Assembly (NCBI GenBank): GCA_035762005.1
Contig: DASTQA010000024.1
Coordinates: 9,947-73,946 of the forward strand
Length of the DNA: 64,000 bases
Source of the DNA: JAIBJN01 sp035762005
Lineage (GTDB): Bacteria; Actinomycetota; Thermoleophilia; Gaiellales; Gaiellaceae
Direction of reading: 5' to 3'
In this document: positions 49,567 through 58,100 of the stretch, one piece after another
Position numbering within the stretch: position 1 is the first letter of the stretch
Layout of the letters: every line of letters starts with the position of its first letter
Notes under the pieces: model-generated
The model's database searches: none
What the model saw: the letters and a program-made list of their open reading frames with translations, nothing else
Told to the model about the DNA's origin: nothing
Made by a program: the position numbers and the translations under genes

Positions 49567-49896
49567 GTGGGCTCGAGAGAGCAGCGCGTGGCGCGCAACG
49601 AGTCCCTCTTCCGGGAGGTGAACGAGCGCATCAGGCGCGTGAACGAGCACCTCGTCGACGGCGAGGCCGCGGACTTCATCTGCGAGTGCGGCGACGACGA
49701 CTGCACCCAGCCGGTCAGCCTGACCTTGCCGGAGTACGAGGGCGTCCGGCGCGACGGGACGCACTTCGTCATCGTCCCCGATCACGTCGTGCTCGACGTC
49801 GAGCGGGTCGTCGCGCGCAACGACCGCTTCGCGGTCGTCGAGAAGACGGACCCCGAGGCTGCCCGGATCGCGGACGCACGGGACCCTCGCGCGTAG
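49567..49896 (+). CDS. Conserved hypothetical protein with a Cys cluster
   Basis: 109 residues from a GTG. A helical N-terminus (ARNESLFREVNERIRRVNEHL) precedes FICECGDDDC, a three-Cys cluster, then VSLTLPEYEGVR and HFVIVPDHVV. Proteins of this pattern are, to my recollection, common in actinobacteria and uncharacterised. The Cys spacing could bind zinc or an Fe-S cluster. It follows the suf genes behind its own promoter-like box. Confidence 0.75.
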   Translation: MGSREQRVARNESLFREVNERIRRVNEHLVDGEAADFICECGDDDCTQPVSLTLPEYEGVRRDGTHFVIVPDHVVLDVERVVARNDRFAVVEKTDPEAARIADARDPRA

Positions 49897-49902
49897 CGCG
49901 GC

Positions 49903-50466
49903 GTGCTCGACGAACGCGTCCGCGGGGTGCTCGCCCGGCTCGAGGCGGAGGACGTCGCGTCGCCGACGCACCAGGTCGCACCGGCCACCGGCCGCTTCCT
50001 CTTCGCGCTCGTCGCACCGCAGACCGACTGCCTCGTGCTCGAGGTCGGCGGCGGCCGGGGGTACTCGACCGTCTGGCTGGCCGCGGGCGTGCGCTACTTC
50101 GCCGGCCGCGTCGTCTCCCTGGAACGGGACCCGGAGGCCGCCGCGGCCTGGAGGCGCAACGTCGCCGAGGCGGGACTCGAGGAGTGGGCCGAGCTCCTCG
50201 AGGGCGACGCGCTCGCGACTCTCGCTGCCGCCGAGGACGTCTTCGACCTCGTCTTCCTCGACGCCGCGAAGGACGAGTACGAGCGTTACTTCGGCCTGGC
50301 GCGGCGCAACGTCGAGCCCGGCGGGCTGATCGTCGCGGACAACGTCCTCTCGCACGGGGACGTCCTCGCCGAGTACCGGCGCGCCCGCCAGGCGGATCCG
50401 ACCCTTGTCAGCGTCACCGTGCCGCTCGACCGCGGGCTCGAGATCTCGGCGATCGTCTCCGACTAG
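49903..50466 (+). CDS. O-methyltransferase (class I, COMT-like)
   Basis: 187 residues from a GTG. SAM loop VLEVGGGRGYSTVWLA, acidic strand VSLERDPE, and the metal-binding region LVFLDAAKDEYERYFGLA...GGLIVADNVL characteristic of caffeoyl-CoA-type O-methyltransferases. It is somewhat shorter than usual at the N-terminus. Substrate unknown. It follows the Cys-cluster gene by six bases. Confidence 0.9.
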   Translation: MLDERVRGVLARLEAEDVASPTHQVAPATGRFLFALVAPQTDCLVLEVGGGRGYSTVWLAAGVRYFAGRVVSLERDPEAAAAWRRNVAEAGLEEWAELLEGDALATLAAAEDVFDLVFLDAAKDEYERYFGLARRNVEPGGLIVADNVLSHGDVLAEYRRARQADPTLVSVTVPLDRGLEISAIVSD

Positions 50467-50576
50467 GCCGGGCTCGCTCGCCCGCCCGCCTCGGCGCCGA
50501 CGTCCGACGTGCACGCCTCGGTCGTCCTGACGTGTCGCGTATCATGCTCCTACCACGGAAAGGAGGTGGTCCGATT

Positions 50577-50618
50577 TTGAATAGCGACAGTTCGGGCAGT
50601 GGAGGTAGACGCAGGTAG
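50577..50618 (+). CDS. 13-residue peptide ORF in the structured element
   Basis: TTG start ten bases after an exceptionally strong Shine-Dalgarno. It reads (M)NSDSSGSGGRRR and stops with TAG at the first base pairs of stem A. An in-frame ATG at 50544 would give 24 residues but lies upstream of the ribosome site. A terminating ribosome would melt the following stems, so the ORF could act as a regulator of the RNA. Confidence 0.4.
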   Translation: MNSDSSGSGGRRR

Positions 50619-50699
50619 GGGCGTGTCCCCAGACCTACGGGGAATCGCCTAGCCAGCGTGGGGGACACCCAGCGCCCCTGCTAATCCAGGCGATCTACC

Positions 50700-50727
50700 G
50701 ACGGGGGGCCCGACAGGGCCCCCCGTC
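50700..50727. terminator. Terminator hairpin of the element
   Basis: GACGGGGGGCCC / GGGCCCCCCGTC, 12 base pairs with a GACA loop, followed by CTCG. It may also end the convergent epimerase-like gene, whose stop lies 14 bases further on. Confidence 0.7.
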
Positions 50728-50740
50728 TCGTCCTCCGGGG

Positions 50741-51625
50741 TCAGCCGGCGGCCCGCCGGATCTGCTCGTCGAGGCCGATCGGGGTGATGCCGAAGGTCTC
50801 GATCGCGGGCTGCACGTCGACGACGTTGTCCCCCTCGTCGAGCATGGCGATCGCGTCGGGCGCCCCCCGGAAGGGGGGCAGGACGGCCCCGACGGCGGCT
50901 CCCGCCTTGAGAAGGGCCGGCGGGACGACGAACGCGAGGCGGCGCTTCCCGAGGAGCCTGCGGATCCGCTCGTGGAGCTCGGACCACGTGACGCGGTCGG
51001 GGCCGCCGAGCCCGAACGTGCGGTTCGTCGCCGCGGGCTCCCTCAGCCCGGCGGCGAAGAACGCGGCCACGTCGTCGACCCAGATCGGCTGCATCCGGTG
51101 CCGGCCGAGCACCGGCGTCACCGGCGAGAGCCGGGCGATCCTGAGCTGTTGCGGCAGGAGGCCGCCGTCGCGGCCGAAGACGAAGCTCGGCCTGAAGACG
51201 ACGTGCTCGAGGCCGGAGCCGGCCACCGCCTGCTCCATCGCCCACTTGCCCGCGTAGTAGGGCGCGACGGTCGTCGTCTCCTCGCTCGCTCCGTTGGCGC
51301 TCATGAGCACGAAGCGCGTGGCGCCCGCCTCCTTCGCCGCGGCGACGAGGTCCCGGGTCCCCTGCGTCATCACGCGCTCGATCGCCGCCGGGGACGAGAA
51401 GGGCGGGAGCGCGACGAGATGGACGACGGACTCGCACCCCTCGACGGCCCGGCGCAGGCTCTCCGCGTCGGTCACGTCCCCTGGGACGACCTCGCATCCC
51501 CACGCGCGGAGCTGCTCCTGCTTCTCGGGCCGGCGGGCGAGCACGCGGACGGCCCCGCCCTCGGCGCGGAGCGCGTGCACGACCTTCGTCCCGACGAAGC
51601 CGGTGCCCCCGGTGACGAGGATCAC
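50741..51625 (-). CDS. NAD(P)-binding epimerase-like protein (NmrA/NDUFA9 type)
   Basis: 294 residues from a GTG. Rossmann motif ILVTGGTGFVGTKVV, then DVTDAESLRRAVEGCESVVHL and QPIWVDDVAAFF. The catalytic Tyr-x3-Lys is present (PYYAGKWAMEQ). Such atypical SDRs act as epimerases, quinone-biosynthesis or complex I accessory factors. The start overlaps the dcd stop (GTGA). Confidence 0.88.
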   Translation of the reverse strand: MILVTGGTGFVGTKVVHALRAEGGAVRVLARRPEKQEQLRAWGCEVVPGDVTDAESLRRAVEGCESVVHLVALPPFSSPAAIERVMTQGTRDLVAAAKEAGATRFVLMSANGASEETTTVAPYYAGKWAMEQAVAGSGLEHVVFRPSFVFGRDGGLLPQQLRIARLSPVTPVLGRHRMQPIWVDDVAAFFAAGLREPAATNRTFGLGGPDRVTWSELHERIRRLLGKRRLAFVVPPALLKAGAAVGAVLPPFRGAPDAIAMLDEGDNVVDVQPAIETFGITPIGLDEQIRRAAG

Positions 51626-52221
51626 GCCCGCCCGTCCTTCGCGGTGCCCTGTCCCGCCGGCTCGAAGTTGCGCCAGTACCGGCTCGGCGTGGGACCCTGC
51701 TGTCCCTGGTACTTCGAGCCGATGGCGCCGGTCCCGTAGGGCGTCTCGGCCGGCTCGGTCAGCTGGACGAAGGAGAGCTGGCCGATCTTCATCCGGTAGT
51801 AGATCGTGATCGGGAGGTTGGCGACGTTCGAGAGCTCGAGCGTCACGTGGCCGTCCCAGCCGGGGTCGATGAAGCCGGCGGTCGAGTGGATGAGGAGCCC
51901 GAGCCGTCCGAGCGAGCTCTTGCCCTCCAGGCGCGCGACGAGGTCGTCCGGGAGCGTGATCCGCTCGAGCGTCGAGCCGAGCACGAACTCGCCCGGGTGG
52001 AGGATGAACGCCTCGTCCTCGGCCACCGTCACGAGCGACGTGAGGTCCTCCATGGGCTGCTTGACGTCGATGAACGGGTAGCGCGCGTTGTTGAAGACCC
52101 GGAAGAGGCGGTCGACGCGGACGTCGACGCTCGAGGGCTGGAGGAGCTCGTCGTCGTACGGCTCGATCCCGATCCGGCCCTCGTCGAGCAGCCGGCGGAT
52201 CGTTCGGTCGGAGAGGACCAT
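51622..52221 (-). CDS. dcd: dCTP deaminase, bifunctional dCTP deaminase/dUTPase type
   Basis: 199 residues. QPSSVDVRVDRLFRVFNN, GKSSLGRLGLLIHSTAGFIDPGW and SKYQGQQGPTPSRYW match the Mycobacterium tuberculosis-like Dcd, which carries out both deamination and diphosphate release to give dUMP. Divergent from gabT over 28 bases. Confidence 0.95.
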   Translation of the reverse strand: MVLSDRTIRRLLDEGRIGIEPYDDELLQPSSVDVRVDRLFRVFNNARYPFIDVKQPMEDLTSLVTVAEDEAFILHPGEFVLGSTLERITLPDDLVARLEGKSSLGRLGLLIHSTAGFIDPGWDGHVTLELSNVANLPITIYYRMKIGQLSFVQLTEPAETPYGTGAIGSKYQGQQGPTPSRYWRNFEPAGQGTAKDGRA

Positions 52222-52235
52222 GCGGACCGCCAATC

Positions 52236-52241
52236 TATAAG
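52236..52241 (+). promoter_or_regulatory. -10 box of gabT
   Basis: TATAAG lies eight bases before the GTG start, consistent with a leaderless mRNA. Confidence 0.5.
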
Positions 52242-52249
52242 CTCCCGGC

Positions 52250-53533
52250 GTGGCCACGACCAGGACGATCGAGATCGGGACGGACATCCCGGGGCCCCGC
52301 AGCCGGGAGATCCTGGCCCGCCAGGAGCGGGCCGTGGCGGCGCCGCTCTCGGTGTACCTCCCCCTCGTGATCGCGGAGGCGCAGGGCGCCACCGTGACGG
52401 ACGTGGACGGCAACCGGTTCGTCGACTTCGCCGGCGGCGTCGGCTGCATGAACGTCGGCCACTCGCACCCGCGGGTCGTCGAGGCGATCCGCGAGCAGGC
52501 CGAGCGCTTCACCCACACCGACTTCACGATCGTCCCCTACGAGAACTACGTCGCCCTCGCCGAGCGGCTCGCCGAGCTCGCCCCCATCTCGGGCGACCTC
52601 AGGGCCGCGTTCTTCAACTCGGGCGCGGAGGCGATCGAGAATGCGGTCAAGTTCGCGCGCTCGTACACGAAGCGGCCGGCCGTGATCGCCTTCGAGGGCG
52701 GCTTCCACGGGCGCACGCTCCTGGCCCTGAGCCTGACGTCCAAGACCCACCCCTACAAGGCGGGGCTGGGGCCGTTCGCGCCGGAGACCTACCGGATCCC
52801 GTTCGACGACCCGGCCGCGCTCGAGTGGGCGTTCAAGACCCGGGTGGCGGCCGAGGACGTGGCGGCGATCGTCTTCGAGCCCGTGCAGGGCGAGAGCGGC
52901 TTCATCGTCCCCTCGCAGGAGTTCGTCGCCGGCCTGCGGCGCCTCTGCGACGAGCACGGCATCGTCCTCGTCGCGGACGAGGTCCAGACCGGCTTCTGCC
53001 GCACGGGCCGGGTCTTCGCCATGGAGCACTTCGGGGTCGAGCCCGACCTGATGACGGTCGCCAAGTCGCTCGCCGCCGGTCTTCCTCTCTCCGGCGTCGT
53101 CGGCCGGGCGCCGATCATGGACGCCCCCGGCGACAGCGCCGTCGGCGGAACGTACGTCGGCAACCCGGTCGCGATCGCCGCCGCCCACGCGGTGCTCGAC
53201 GTCATCGCGGAGGAGCGGCTCTCCGAGCGGGCGGAGGCGATCGGGGAGACCGTGCGGGCCCGGATGGAGAGCTGGCGCGACGGCTTCGACGCCGTCGCCG
53301 ACGTGCGCGGGCTCGGCGCGATGCTCGCGATCGCGCTCGCCCGGAACGGGCAGCCGGACGCCGGCCTGGCAAGCGCCGTGGCCGAGGAGGCGTCCCGCCG
53401 CGGGCTCCTGCTCCTCAAGGCCGGCGTCGACTCCAACTGCATCCGCGTGCTGGTGCCGCTCGTCATCTCGGACGCCGAGCTCGACGAAGCGCTCGGCGTG
53501 TGGGAGGAGGCTCTGCAAGAGGCGCTTCCCTAG
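52250..53533 (+). CDS. gabT: 4-aminobutyrate aminotransferase (class III)
   Basis: 427 residues. PLP Lys272 in TVAKSLAAGLPLSGVV, the phosphate region NSGAEAIENAVKFAR, and DEVQTGFCRTGRVFAMEHFG. THTDFTIVPYENYVALAERL near the N-terminus resembles GabT more than ornithine aminotransferases. It would convert GABA to succinic semialdehyde. No gabD is adjacent, so related omega-amine substrates stay possible. Confidence 0.88.
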   Translation: MATTRTIEIGTDIPGPRSREILARQERAVAAPLSVYLPLVIAEAQGATVTDVDGNRFVDFAGGVGCMNVGHSHPRVVEAIREQAERFTHTDFTIVPYENYVALAERLAELAPISGDLRAAFFNSGAEAIENAVKFARSYTKRPAVIAFEGGFHGRTLLALSLTSKTHPYKAGLGPFAPETYRIPFDDPAALEWAFKTRVAAEDVAAIVFEPVQGESGFIVPSQEFVAGLRRLCDEHGIVLVADEVQTGFCRTGRVFAMEHFGVEPDLMTVAKSLAAGLPLSGVVGRAPIMDAPGDSAVGGTYVGNPVAIAAAHAVLDVIAEERLSERAEAIGETVRARMESWRDGFDAVADVRGLGAMLAIALARNGQPDAGLASAVAEEASRRGLLLLKAGVDSNCIRVLVPLVISDAELDEALGVWEEALQEALP

Positions 53534-53565
53534 CCGCGGCACCTGCGCGGCGGGGGCGAGAGGTC

Positions 53566-55053
53566 GTGAAGGTCGGAGACCTGATCGCCGACCGGTACGA
53601 GCTCGAGGAGCTCGTCGGCTCGGGCGGCATGGCGAGCGTCTACCGGGCGCACGACCGGGTGCTCGAGCGCCGCGTGGCGATCAAGGTGCTCCACGAGCAC
53701 TTCTCGCACGACCCCGAGTACGTCGAGCGCTTCCGCCGCGAGGCCCGCGCCATCGCCCGCCTCGCGCACCCGAACGTCGTCACGGTCATCGACCGCGGCG
53801 ACTGGGAGGGCTGCCAGTTCATCGTCTTCGAGCACGTCGAGGGGGAGACGCTCAAGTCGCTCGTGAGCCGTGAGGGCCCCTTGCCCGTGCGCCGGGCGCT
53901 CGAGCTCGCGCACCAGATCGGGCGGGCGCTCGCCTTCGCGCACGAGCTCGAGATCGTCCACCGCGACGTGAAGCCACAGAACGTCCTCGTGGACGCGGAC
54001 GGGACGGCGAAGGTCGGCGACTTCGGGATCGCGAGGGAGCTCGACGCGGACGACGCGCTCACCGAGACCGGGACGCTGCTCGGGAGCGGGCACTACGTCT
54101 CGCCCGAGCAGGCGAGCGGCGAGCGCGCGGACGAGGCCGGCGACCAGTACTCGCTCGGCGTCGTCCTCTACGAGCTCCTCACGGGCGAGGTCCCGTACCC
54201 GGGCGAGAACGTCATGTCGATCGCGATGCGCCACGTCACCGATCCGGTCCCGAGCGTGCGCGCGAGGCGCCCGGAGGTCCCGGAGCGGGTGGAGGCGGTG
54301 GTCGCCCGCGCGCTGGCGAAGCGCCCGGACGAGCGCTTCCCCACCATGGACGCCATGGTGGCCGCGCTCGAGGTCTGCCTCGCGGACGAGGCCGCCCGCG
54401 ACCCGCTGGTGGCGGAGGAGGACACGGGCGTCCTCGCCGCGCCGCGGGCGCTGCCCGGGCGGGCTGCGCGGCCTGCCCGAGCCGCCGGCCGCCGCCGGCG
54501 GCTCGGGCTTCTCGCCGCGGTGCTCGCCGCCGCCGCCGTCGTCGCCGGGAGCCTCGTCGCGCTCGAGGTCGTCCTCGGGGAGGGCGCGCCGAGCCTCCCC
54601 GGCACGGGCGGAGACGGCGGCGAGGAGGGCGGGAACGGAGGCGTCGCGGTTCCCCTGACCGCCCTCGCGGACTTCGACCCGGACGGGGACGACGTCGAGC
54701 ACCCCGAGGCGGTGCCCGCGGCGACGGACGGCGACCAGGCGACGTTCTGGACGACGGAGACGTACGAGGTCTTCGAGAAGCCGGGCGTTGGCATCGTCCT
54801 CGACGCCGGGGAGGCCGTCCCCGTCTCGCGGCTCGTCGTGCGGAGCGACGAGGCGCCCTTCACGGCCGTCGTCATGGCCGGAGACGAGCCGGAGGGCCCG
54901 TTCGAGGAGGTCTCGGACGCGGAAGAGGTCGACCGGCGGAGCTCCTTCGAGGTCGACCTCGGCGGCGAGAGCCGACGGTACTTCCTCCTGTGGATCACGG
55001 CGCTCGACGGCCGCGCGCACGTGAACGAGGTGCGCGCGTTCTCCGCCGAGTAG
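53566..55053 (+). CDS. Receptor Ser/Thr protein kinase with beta-sandwich ectodomain
   Basis: 495 residues from a GTG. Kinase domain about 10-275: GSGGMASVY glycine loop, VAIK, HRDVKPQNV catalytic loop, DFGIA and SPEQ. One helix is at about 313-336. The extracytoplasmic part (about 355-495) begins ADFDPDGDDVEHPEAVPAATDGDQATFWTT-like in the manner of discoidin/F5-8C sandwich domains, which bind sugars. There are no PASTA units. The ligand is unknown. A low-complexity Gly/Glu spacer links helix and ectodomain. Confidence 0.9.
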   Translation: MKVGDLIADRYELEELVGSGGMASVYRAHDRVLERRVAIKVLHEHFSHDPEYVERFRREARAIARLAHPNVVTVIDRGDWEGCQFIVFEHVEGETLKSLVSREGPLPVRRALELAHQIGRALAFAHELEIVHRDVKPQNVLVDADGTAKVGDFGIARELDADDALTETGTLLGSGHYVSPEQASGERADEAGDQYSLGVVLYELLTGEVPYPGENVMSIAMRHVTDPVPSVRARRPEVPERVEAVVARALAKRPDERFPTMDAMVAALEVCLADEAARDPLVAEEDTGVLAAPRALPGRAARPARAAGRRRRLGLLAAVLAAAAVVAGSLVALEVVLGEGAPSLPGTGGDGGEEGGNGGVAVPLTALADFDPDGDDVEHPEAVPAATDGDQATFWTTETYEVFEKPGVGIVLDAGEAVPVSRLVVRSDEAPFTAVVMAGDEPEGPFEEVSDAEEVDRRSSFEVDLGGESRRYFLLWITALDGRAHVNEVRAFSAE

Positions 55054-55070
55054 GCTGGTCCGGGCGAGCG

Positions 55071-56081
55071 CTAGAAGCGGAGGGCGGCGCGGCGGTCCCG
55101 CCGCGCGAGGGCGAGCTCGACGAGCCGGTCGAGGAGCTCCGGGTAGGGAATGCCGGATGCCTCGAAGAGCTTCGCGTAGACGCTCGTGGCCGTGAAGCCC
55201 GGGATCGTGTTCAGCTCGTTGACGACGACCTCGCCGTCCGGCCTGACGAAGCAGTCGACCCGCGCCATGCCCTCGCACTCGGAGGCCGTGAAGGCGGCGA
55301 CGGCGAGCTCCCGCACGCGCTCGGCCGACGCAGGCGGGACGCGCGGCGGGACGACGAGCTCCATGCCGCCGTCCGCGTACTTCGCCTCGTAGTCGTACCA
55401 GTCGCTCGCCAGGGGGACGATCTCTCCGGGCACGGAGGCGATCGGGTCCTCGTTCCCGAGCACACTGCACTCGACCTCGACCCCGTCGAGGAACTCCTCG
55501 ACGAGGATCTTCTCGTCGTGGGCGAAGGCGAGCTCGACGGCGGGGGCGAGGTCCTCCTCGCGGCGGACGACGCTGATCCCGACGCTCGAGCCGAGCCGCG
55601 CCGGCTTGACGACGCACGGGAAGCCGAACGGGCTCGCGACCGCCTCGCCCGCGCGCGCCGTGACGCTGCGCGCGACCGGGACGCCCTTGTCGCGCATGAC
55701 CGACTTGAAGAGGTCCTTGTCCATGCAGAGCGCGGAGGCGGCGACGCCGGCGCCGACGTACGCGACGCCGGCCAGCTCGAGGAGCCCCTGGACGGTCCCG
55801 TCCTCGCCGAAGGGGCCGTGGAGGACGGGGAAGACGACGTCGACACCGGCCAGCGACTGCACGTCCCCGCCCGCGCCCACCGGGACCGGGAGCGGCACCG
55901 GGCCGGCGGCCGCGCCCGGCTCGAGCTCCCCGGGCGCCTCCGCCGCCGGGAGCTGCCAGCGCCCGTCGGTGCCGATCTCGACGGGCACGACCTCGTAGCG
56001 CGCGGGATCGAGGCCGGCCAGGACGGAGCGTGCCGAGTCGAGGGAGACGTCGTGCTCGCTCGAGCGCCCGCCCATGAGCAC
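55071..56081 (-). CDS. ddl: D-alanine-D-alanine ligase
   Basis: 336 residues from GTG 56081. ATP-grasp enzyme: GGRSSEHDVSLDSA, VLHGPFGEDGTVQGLLEL, KPARLGSSVGIS and NELNTIPGFT. It makes the dipeptide end of peptidoglycan. The GTG cuts the first strand; four codons upstream a CTG (56093) would give MRVAVLMGG as in other Ddl proteins. It follows pknB on the same strand, so it may be the last gene of the wall operon. Confidence 0.92.
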   Translation of the reverse strand: MLMGGRSSEHDVSLDSARSVLAGLDPARYEVVPVEIGTDGRWQLPAAEAPGELEPGAAAGPVPLPVPVGAGGDVQSLAGVDVVFPVLHGPFGEDGTVQGLLELAGVAYVGAGVAASALCMDKDLFKSVMRDKGVPVARSVTARAGEAVASPFGFPCVVKPARLGSSVGISVVRREEDLAPAVELAFAHDEKILVEEFLDGVEVECSVLGNEDPIASVPGEIVPLASDWYDYEAKYADGGMELVVPPRVPPASAERVRELAVAAFTASECEGMARVDCFVRPDGEVVVNELNTIPGFTATSVYAKLFEASGIPYPELLDRLVELALARRDRRAALRF

Positions 56082-56112
56082 CGCTACGCGCAGCTTCCGG
56101 ATGCGGCCGCCC

Positions 56113-58089
56113 CTAGCCGTCCTCGCTGGACTCGGCGGGGGCGTCGCCGACGAAGATCGTGACCCGCGAGCCCGGGTCGGCCTCCGTGTTCCCGTCCGGC
56201 TCCTGGTCCTGGACGAGGCCGTCCTGCCCCGGGTCGAGCACCGGCACGCGGCGCACCCGGACGCTGAACCCGGCGCCTTCGAGCGTCGCCTGCGCGGTCG
56301 CCTCGTCGTCGCCGACGACGTCCGGCACCGTCACCTGCTCGGGCCCTGTCGAGATCGTGATCTGCACGGTCGAGCCGCGCTCCGCCTCGATGCCCGGGTC
56401 CGGGCTCTGGGCCGAGACGAGCCCCGGGGGCGTGTCGTCGTCCGGCGCTTCGACGACCTCGACGGCGAAGCCCGCCTGGTCGAGCTCCTGCGTCGCGCTC
56501 TCCTCCGTCTGGTCGAGCACGTCCGGCACCGGGATCAGCTCGGTCCCCTGCGACACGCGGATGAGCACCTCGGTCTGCTCCTCGACCTCCGTGCCGGCCT
56601 TCGGGTCCTGGGAGGCGACGACGCCGGGATCGCGCCGGTCGGAGAAGACGTCCTCCCGCCGCCACTCGAGCCCCGCCTGCTCGAGCGCGGCGACGGCCTC
56701 CTCGAAGCTCAGGCCGACCACCCGCGGTACCTCGACCGTGCGCGGCCCGGTCGAGACGACGATCGTCACCGGGTCGCCCCTGGGGATGCGCGAGCCCGCC
56801 CGGGGGGACTGCTCCATGACGATGCCCGGGTCGAACTCCAGGCTCGGTTCCTCCTCGACGACGGCCTCCAGGCCGGCGCGCTCGATCACGTTGACGGCCC
56901 GCTCGCGCTGGAGCCCCTCGACGAGCGGCACGCCCACCGGCTCCGAGGCCTCGAGCTGGTCCTGGATCTCGTTGTACGCCCACCAGCCCGCGAGCGCGGC
57001 CGCGGCGAGGAGGAGGAGGACGAGCAGCCAGGGCGCCCAGCGCCGCCGCTTCCGCGGAGGCGGCTCGTCGTAGCCCGCGGGCGGGTACGAGGGCGGCCGC
57101 GGCGGCAAGGGCGCCGTCGGCGGCGGGACGACGCGCGTGGGGCCGTCGCTCGCGAGGACCTCCGTCGCGTCGGCGGCGGGAGAGGCCGCCAGGAGCGCCG
57201 TCGCGGCAGTGGCCGTCGCCCTGGAGATGGGGAGGCCCGCCTCGACGCGCTCGAGGTCCTCGATGAGCTCCTCCGCCGTCTGGTAGCGGTCCTCGGGCTC
57301 CTTGGCGAGGGCGCGGAGGACGATCTGGTCGAGCTCCGGGGGGATCTCGCCGCGGAGCCTCGACGGCGGCGTCGGCAGCTCGTTCACGTGCTTCATCGCG
57401 ATCTCGATCGCGGAGTCGCCCGTGAACGGCACCTTGCCGGTCAGCATCTCGTAGAGGACGACGCCGGCCGAGTAGAGGTCGGAGGCGGCGGTCACCGGCG
57501 CGCCCCGGGCCTGCTCCGGCGAGAGGTACTGCGCCGTCCCCATGATCGAGCCCGCCTCGGTCATCTGCGAGGCGCCGTGCCGGGCGATCCCGAAGTCCGT
57601 CACCTTGAGCCGCGGCTCGTTCGCCTTCACGTGCTGGTCGGCCGACACGAGGACGTTGTGCGGCTTGATGTCGCGGTGGATGATCCCGTGCCGGTGCGCG
57701 AAGCGGAGCGCCTCGAGGAGCTGCTTCGCGTACCCGATCGCCGCGTCGACCGGGAGCGCCCCGCGGGTGATGATGAGCTCCTTGAGGCTGCGGCCCTCGA
57801 TCACCTCCATGGCGATGTAGTACGTCCCCTCGGCTTCGCCGCGGTCGTAGATCGAGACGATGTTCGGGTGCGAGAGGCCCGCGGCCGACTTCGCCTCGCG
57901 GCGGAAGCGCTCGATGAAGAGGTCGTCGGTCGCGTAGCGGTCGTTGAGGATCTTGATCGCGACCCGCCGGCCGAGGTCCTCGTCCTCGGCGAGGTAGACG
58001 TTCGCCATGCCGCCCGCGCCGAGCTTGCGGAGGATGCGGTAGCGGCCGTCGAAGAGCGTGTTGATGAGGGTGTCGGAGACGCCGGCCAT
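56113..58089 (-). CDS. pknB: PASTA-domain Ser/Thr protein kinase PknB
   Basis: 658 residues. Kinase domain 16-275 (GAGGMANVY, VAIK, HRDIKPHNV, DFGIA, SPEQ), a Pro-rich juxtamembrane part, a helix at about 350-371 and four PASTA repeats (GVPLVEG, VEVPRVVGLSFEEAV, IPVPDVLDQ, VTVPDVVGDD). PASTA units bind muropeptides or lipid II. It is the only kinase of the cluster; no pknA lies beside it. It is the downstream partner of the phosphatase and FHA proteins. Confidence 0.96.
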   Translation of the reverse strand: MAGVSDTLINTLFDGRYRILRKLGAGGMANVYLAEDEDLGRRVAIKILNDRYATDDLFIERFRREAKSAAGLSHPNIVSIYDRGEAEGTYYIAMEVIEGRSLKELIITRGALPVDAAIGYAKQLLEALRFAHRHGIIHRDIKPHNVLVSADQHVKANEPRLKVTDFGIARHGASQMTEAGSIMGTAQYLSPEQARGAPVTAASDLYSAGVVLYEMLTGKVPFTGDSAIEIAMKHVNELPTPPSRLRGEIPPELDQIVLRALAKEPEDRYQTAEELIEDLERVEAGLPISRATATAATALLAASPAADATEVLASDGPTRVVPPPTAPLPPRPPSYPPAGYDEPPPRKRRRWAPWLLVLLLLAAAALAGWWAYNEIQDQLEASEPVGVPLVEGLQRERAVNVIERAGLEAVVEEEPSLEFDPGIVMEQSPRAGSRIPRGDPVTIVVSTGPRTVEVPRVVGLSFEEAVAALEQAGLEWRREDVFSDRRDPGVVASQDPKAGTEVEEQTEVLIRVSQGTELIPVPDVLDQTEESATQELDQAGFAVEVVEAPDDDTPPGLVSAQSPDPGIEAERGSTVQITISTGPEQVTVPDVVGDDEATAQATLEGAGFSVRVRRVPVLDPGQDGLVQDQEPDGNTEADPGSRVTIFVGDAPAESSEDG

Positions 58090-58100
58090 CGCGATCTAGC

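Larger units (their letters stand above)
50552..50727 (+). ncRNA. Structured RNA/short-ORF element (new candidate)
   Basis: A free-standing element with no downstream gene on its strand. Order: a hairpin ACCAC/GTGGT (50552-50556, 50566-50570) holding the ribosome site, AAAGGAGGTGGTCC (a near-complete complement of the 16S 3' end), a 13-codon ORF, then stem A (50617-50622 with 50674-50679) and stem B (50623-50630 with 50661-50668). The loop ATCGCCT (50644-50650) can pair with AGGCGAT (50688-50694), which would make a pseudoknot. A perfect 12-base terminator hairpin ends it. TATCAT at 50540 may be the -10. It does not match tmRNA, 6S, SRP RNA or any riboswitch I know. Confidence 0.5.

Noticed and set aside
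50577..50727. tmRNA, 6S, SRP RNA, 6C RNA or a glutamine-type riboswitch
   Set aside because: No tRNA-like ends, no tag peptide with Ala-Ala end, no C6 loops and no conserved riboswitch core; hence left as an unnamed element.
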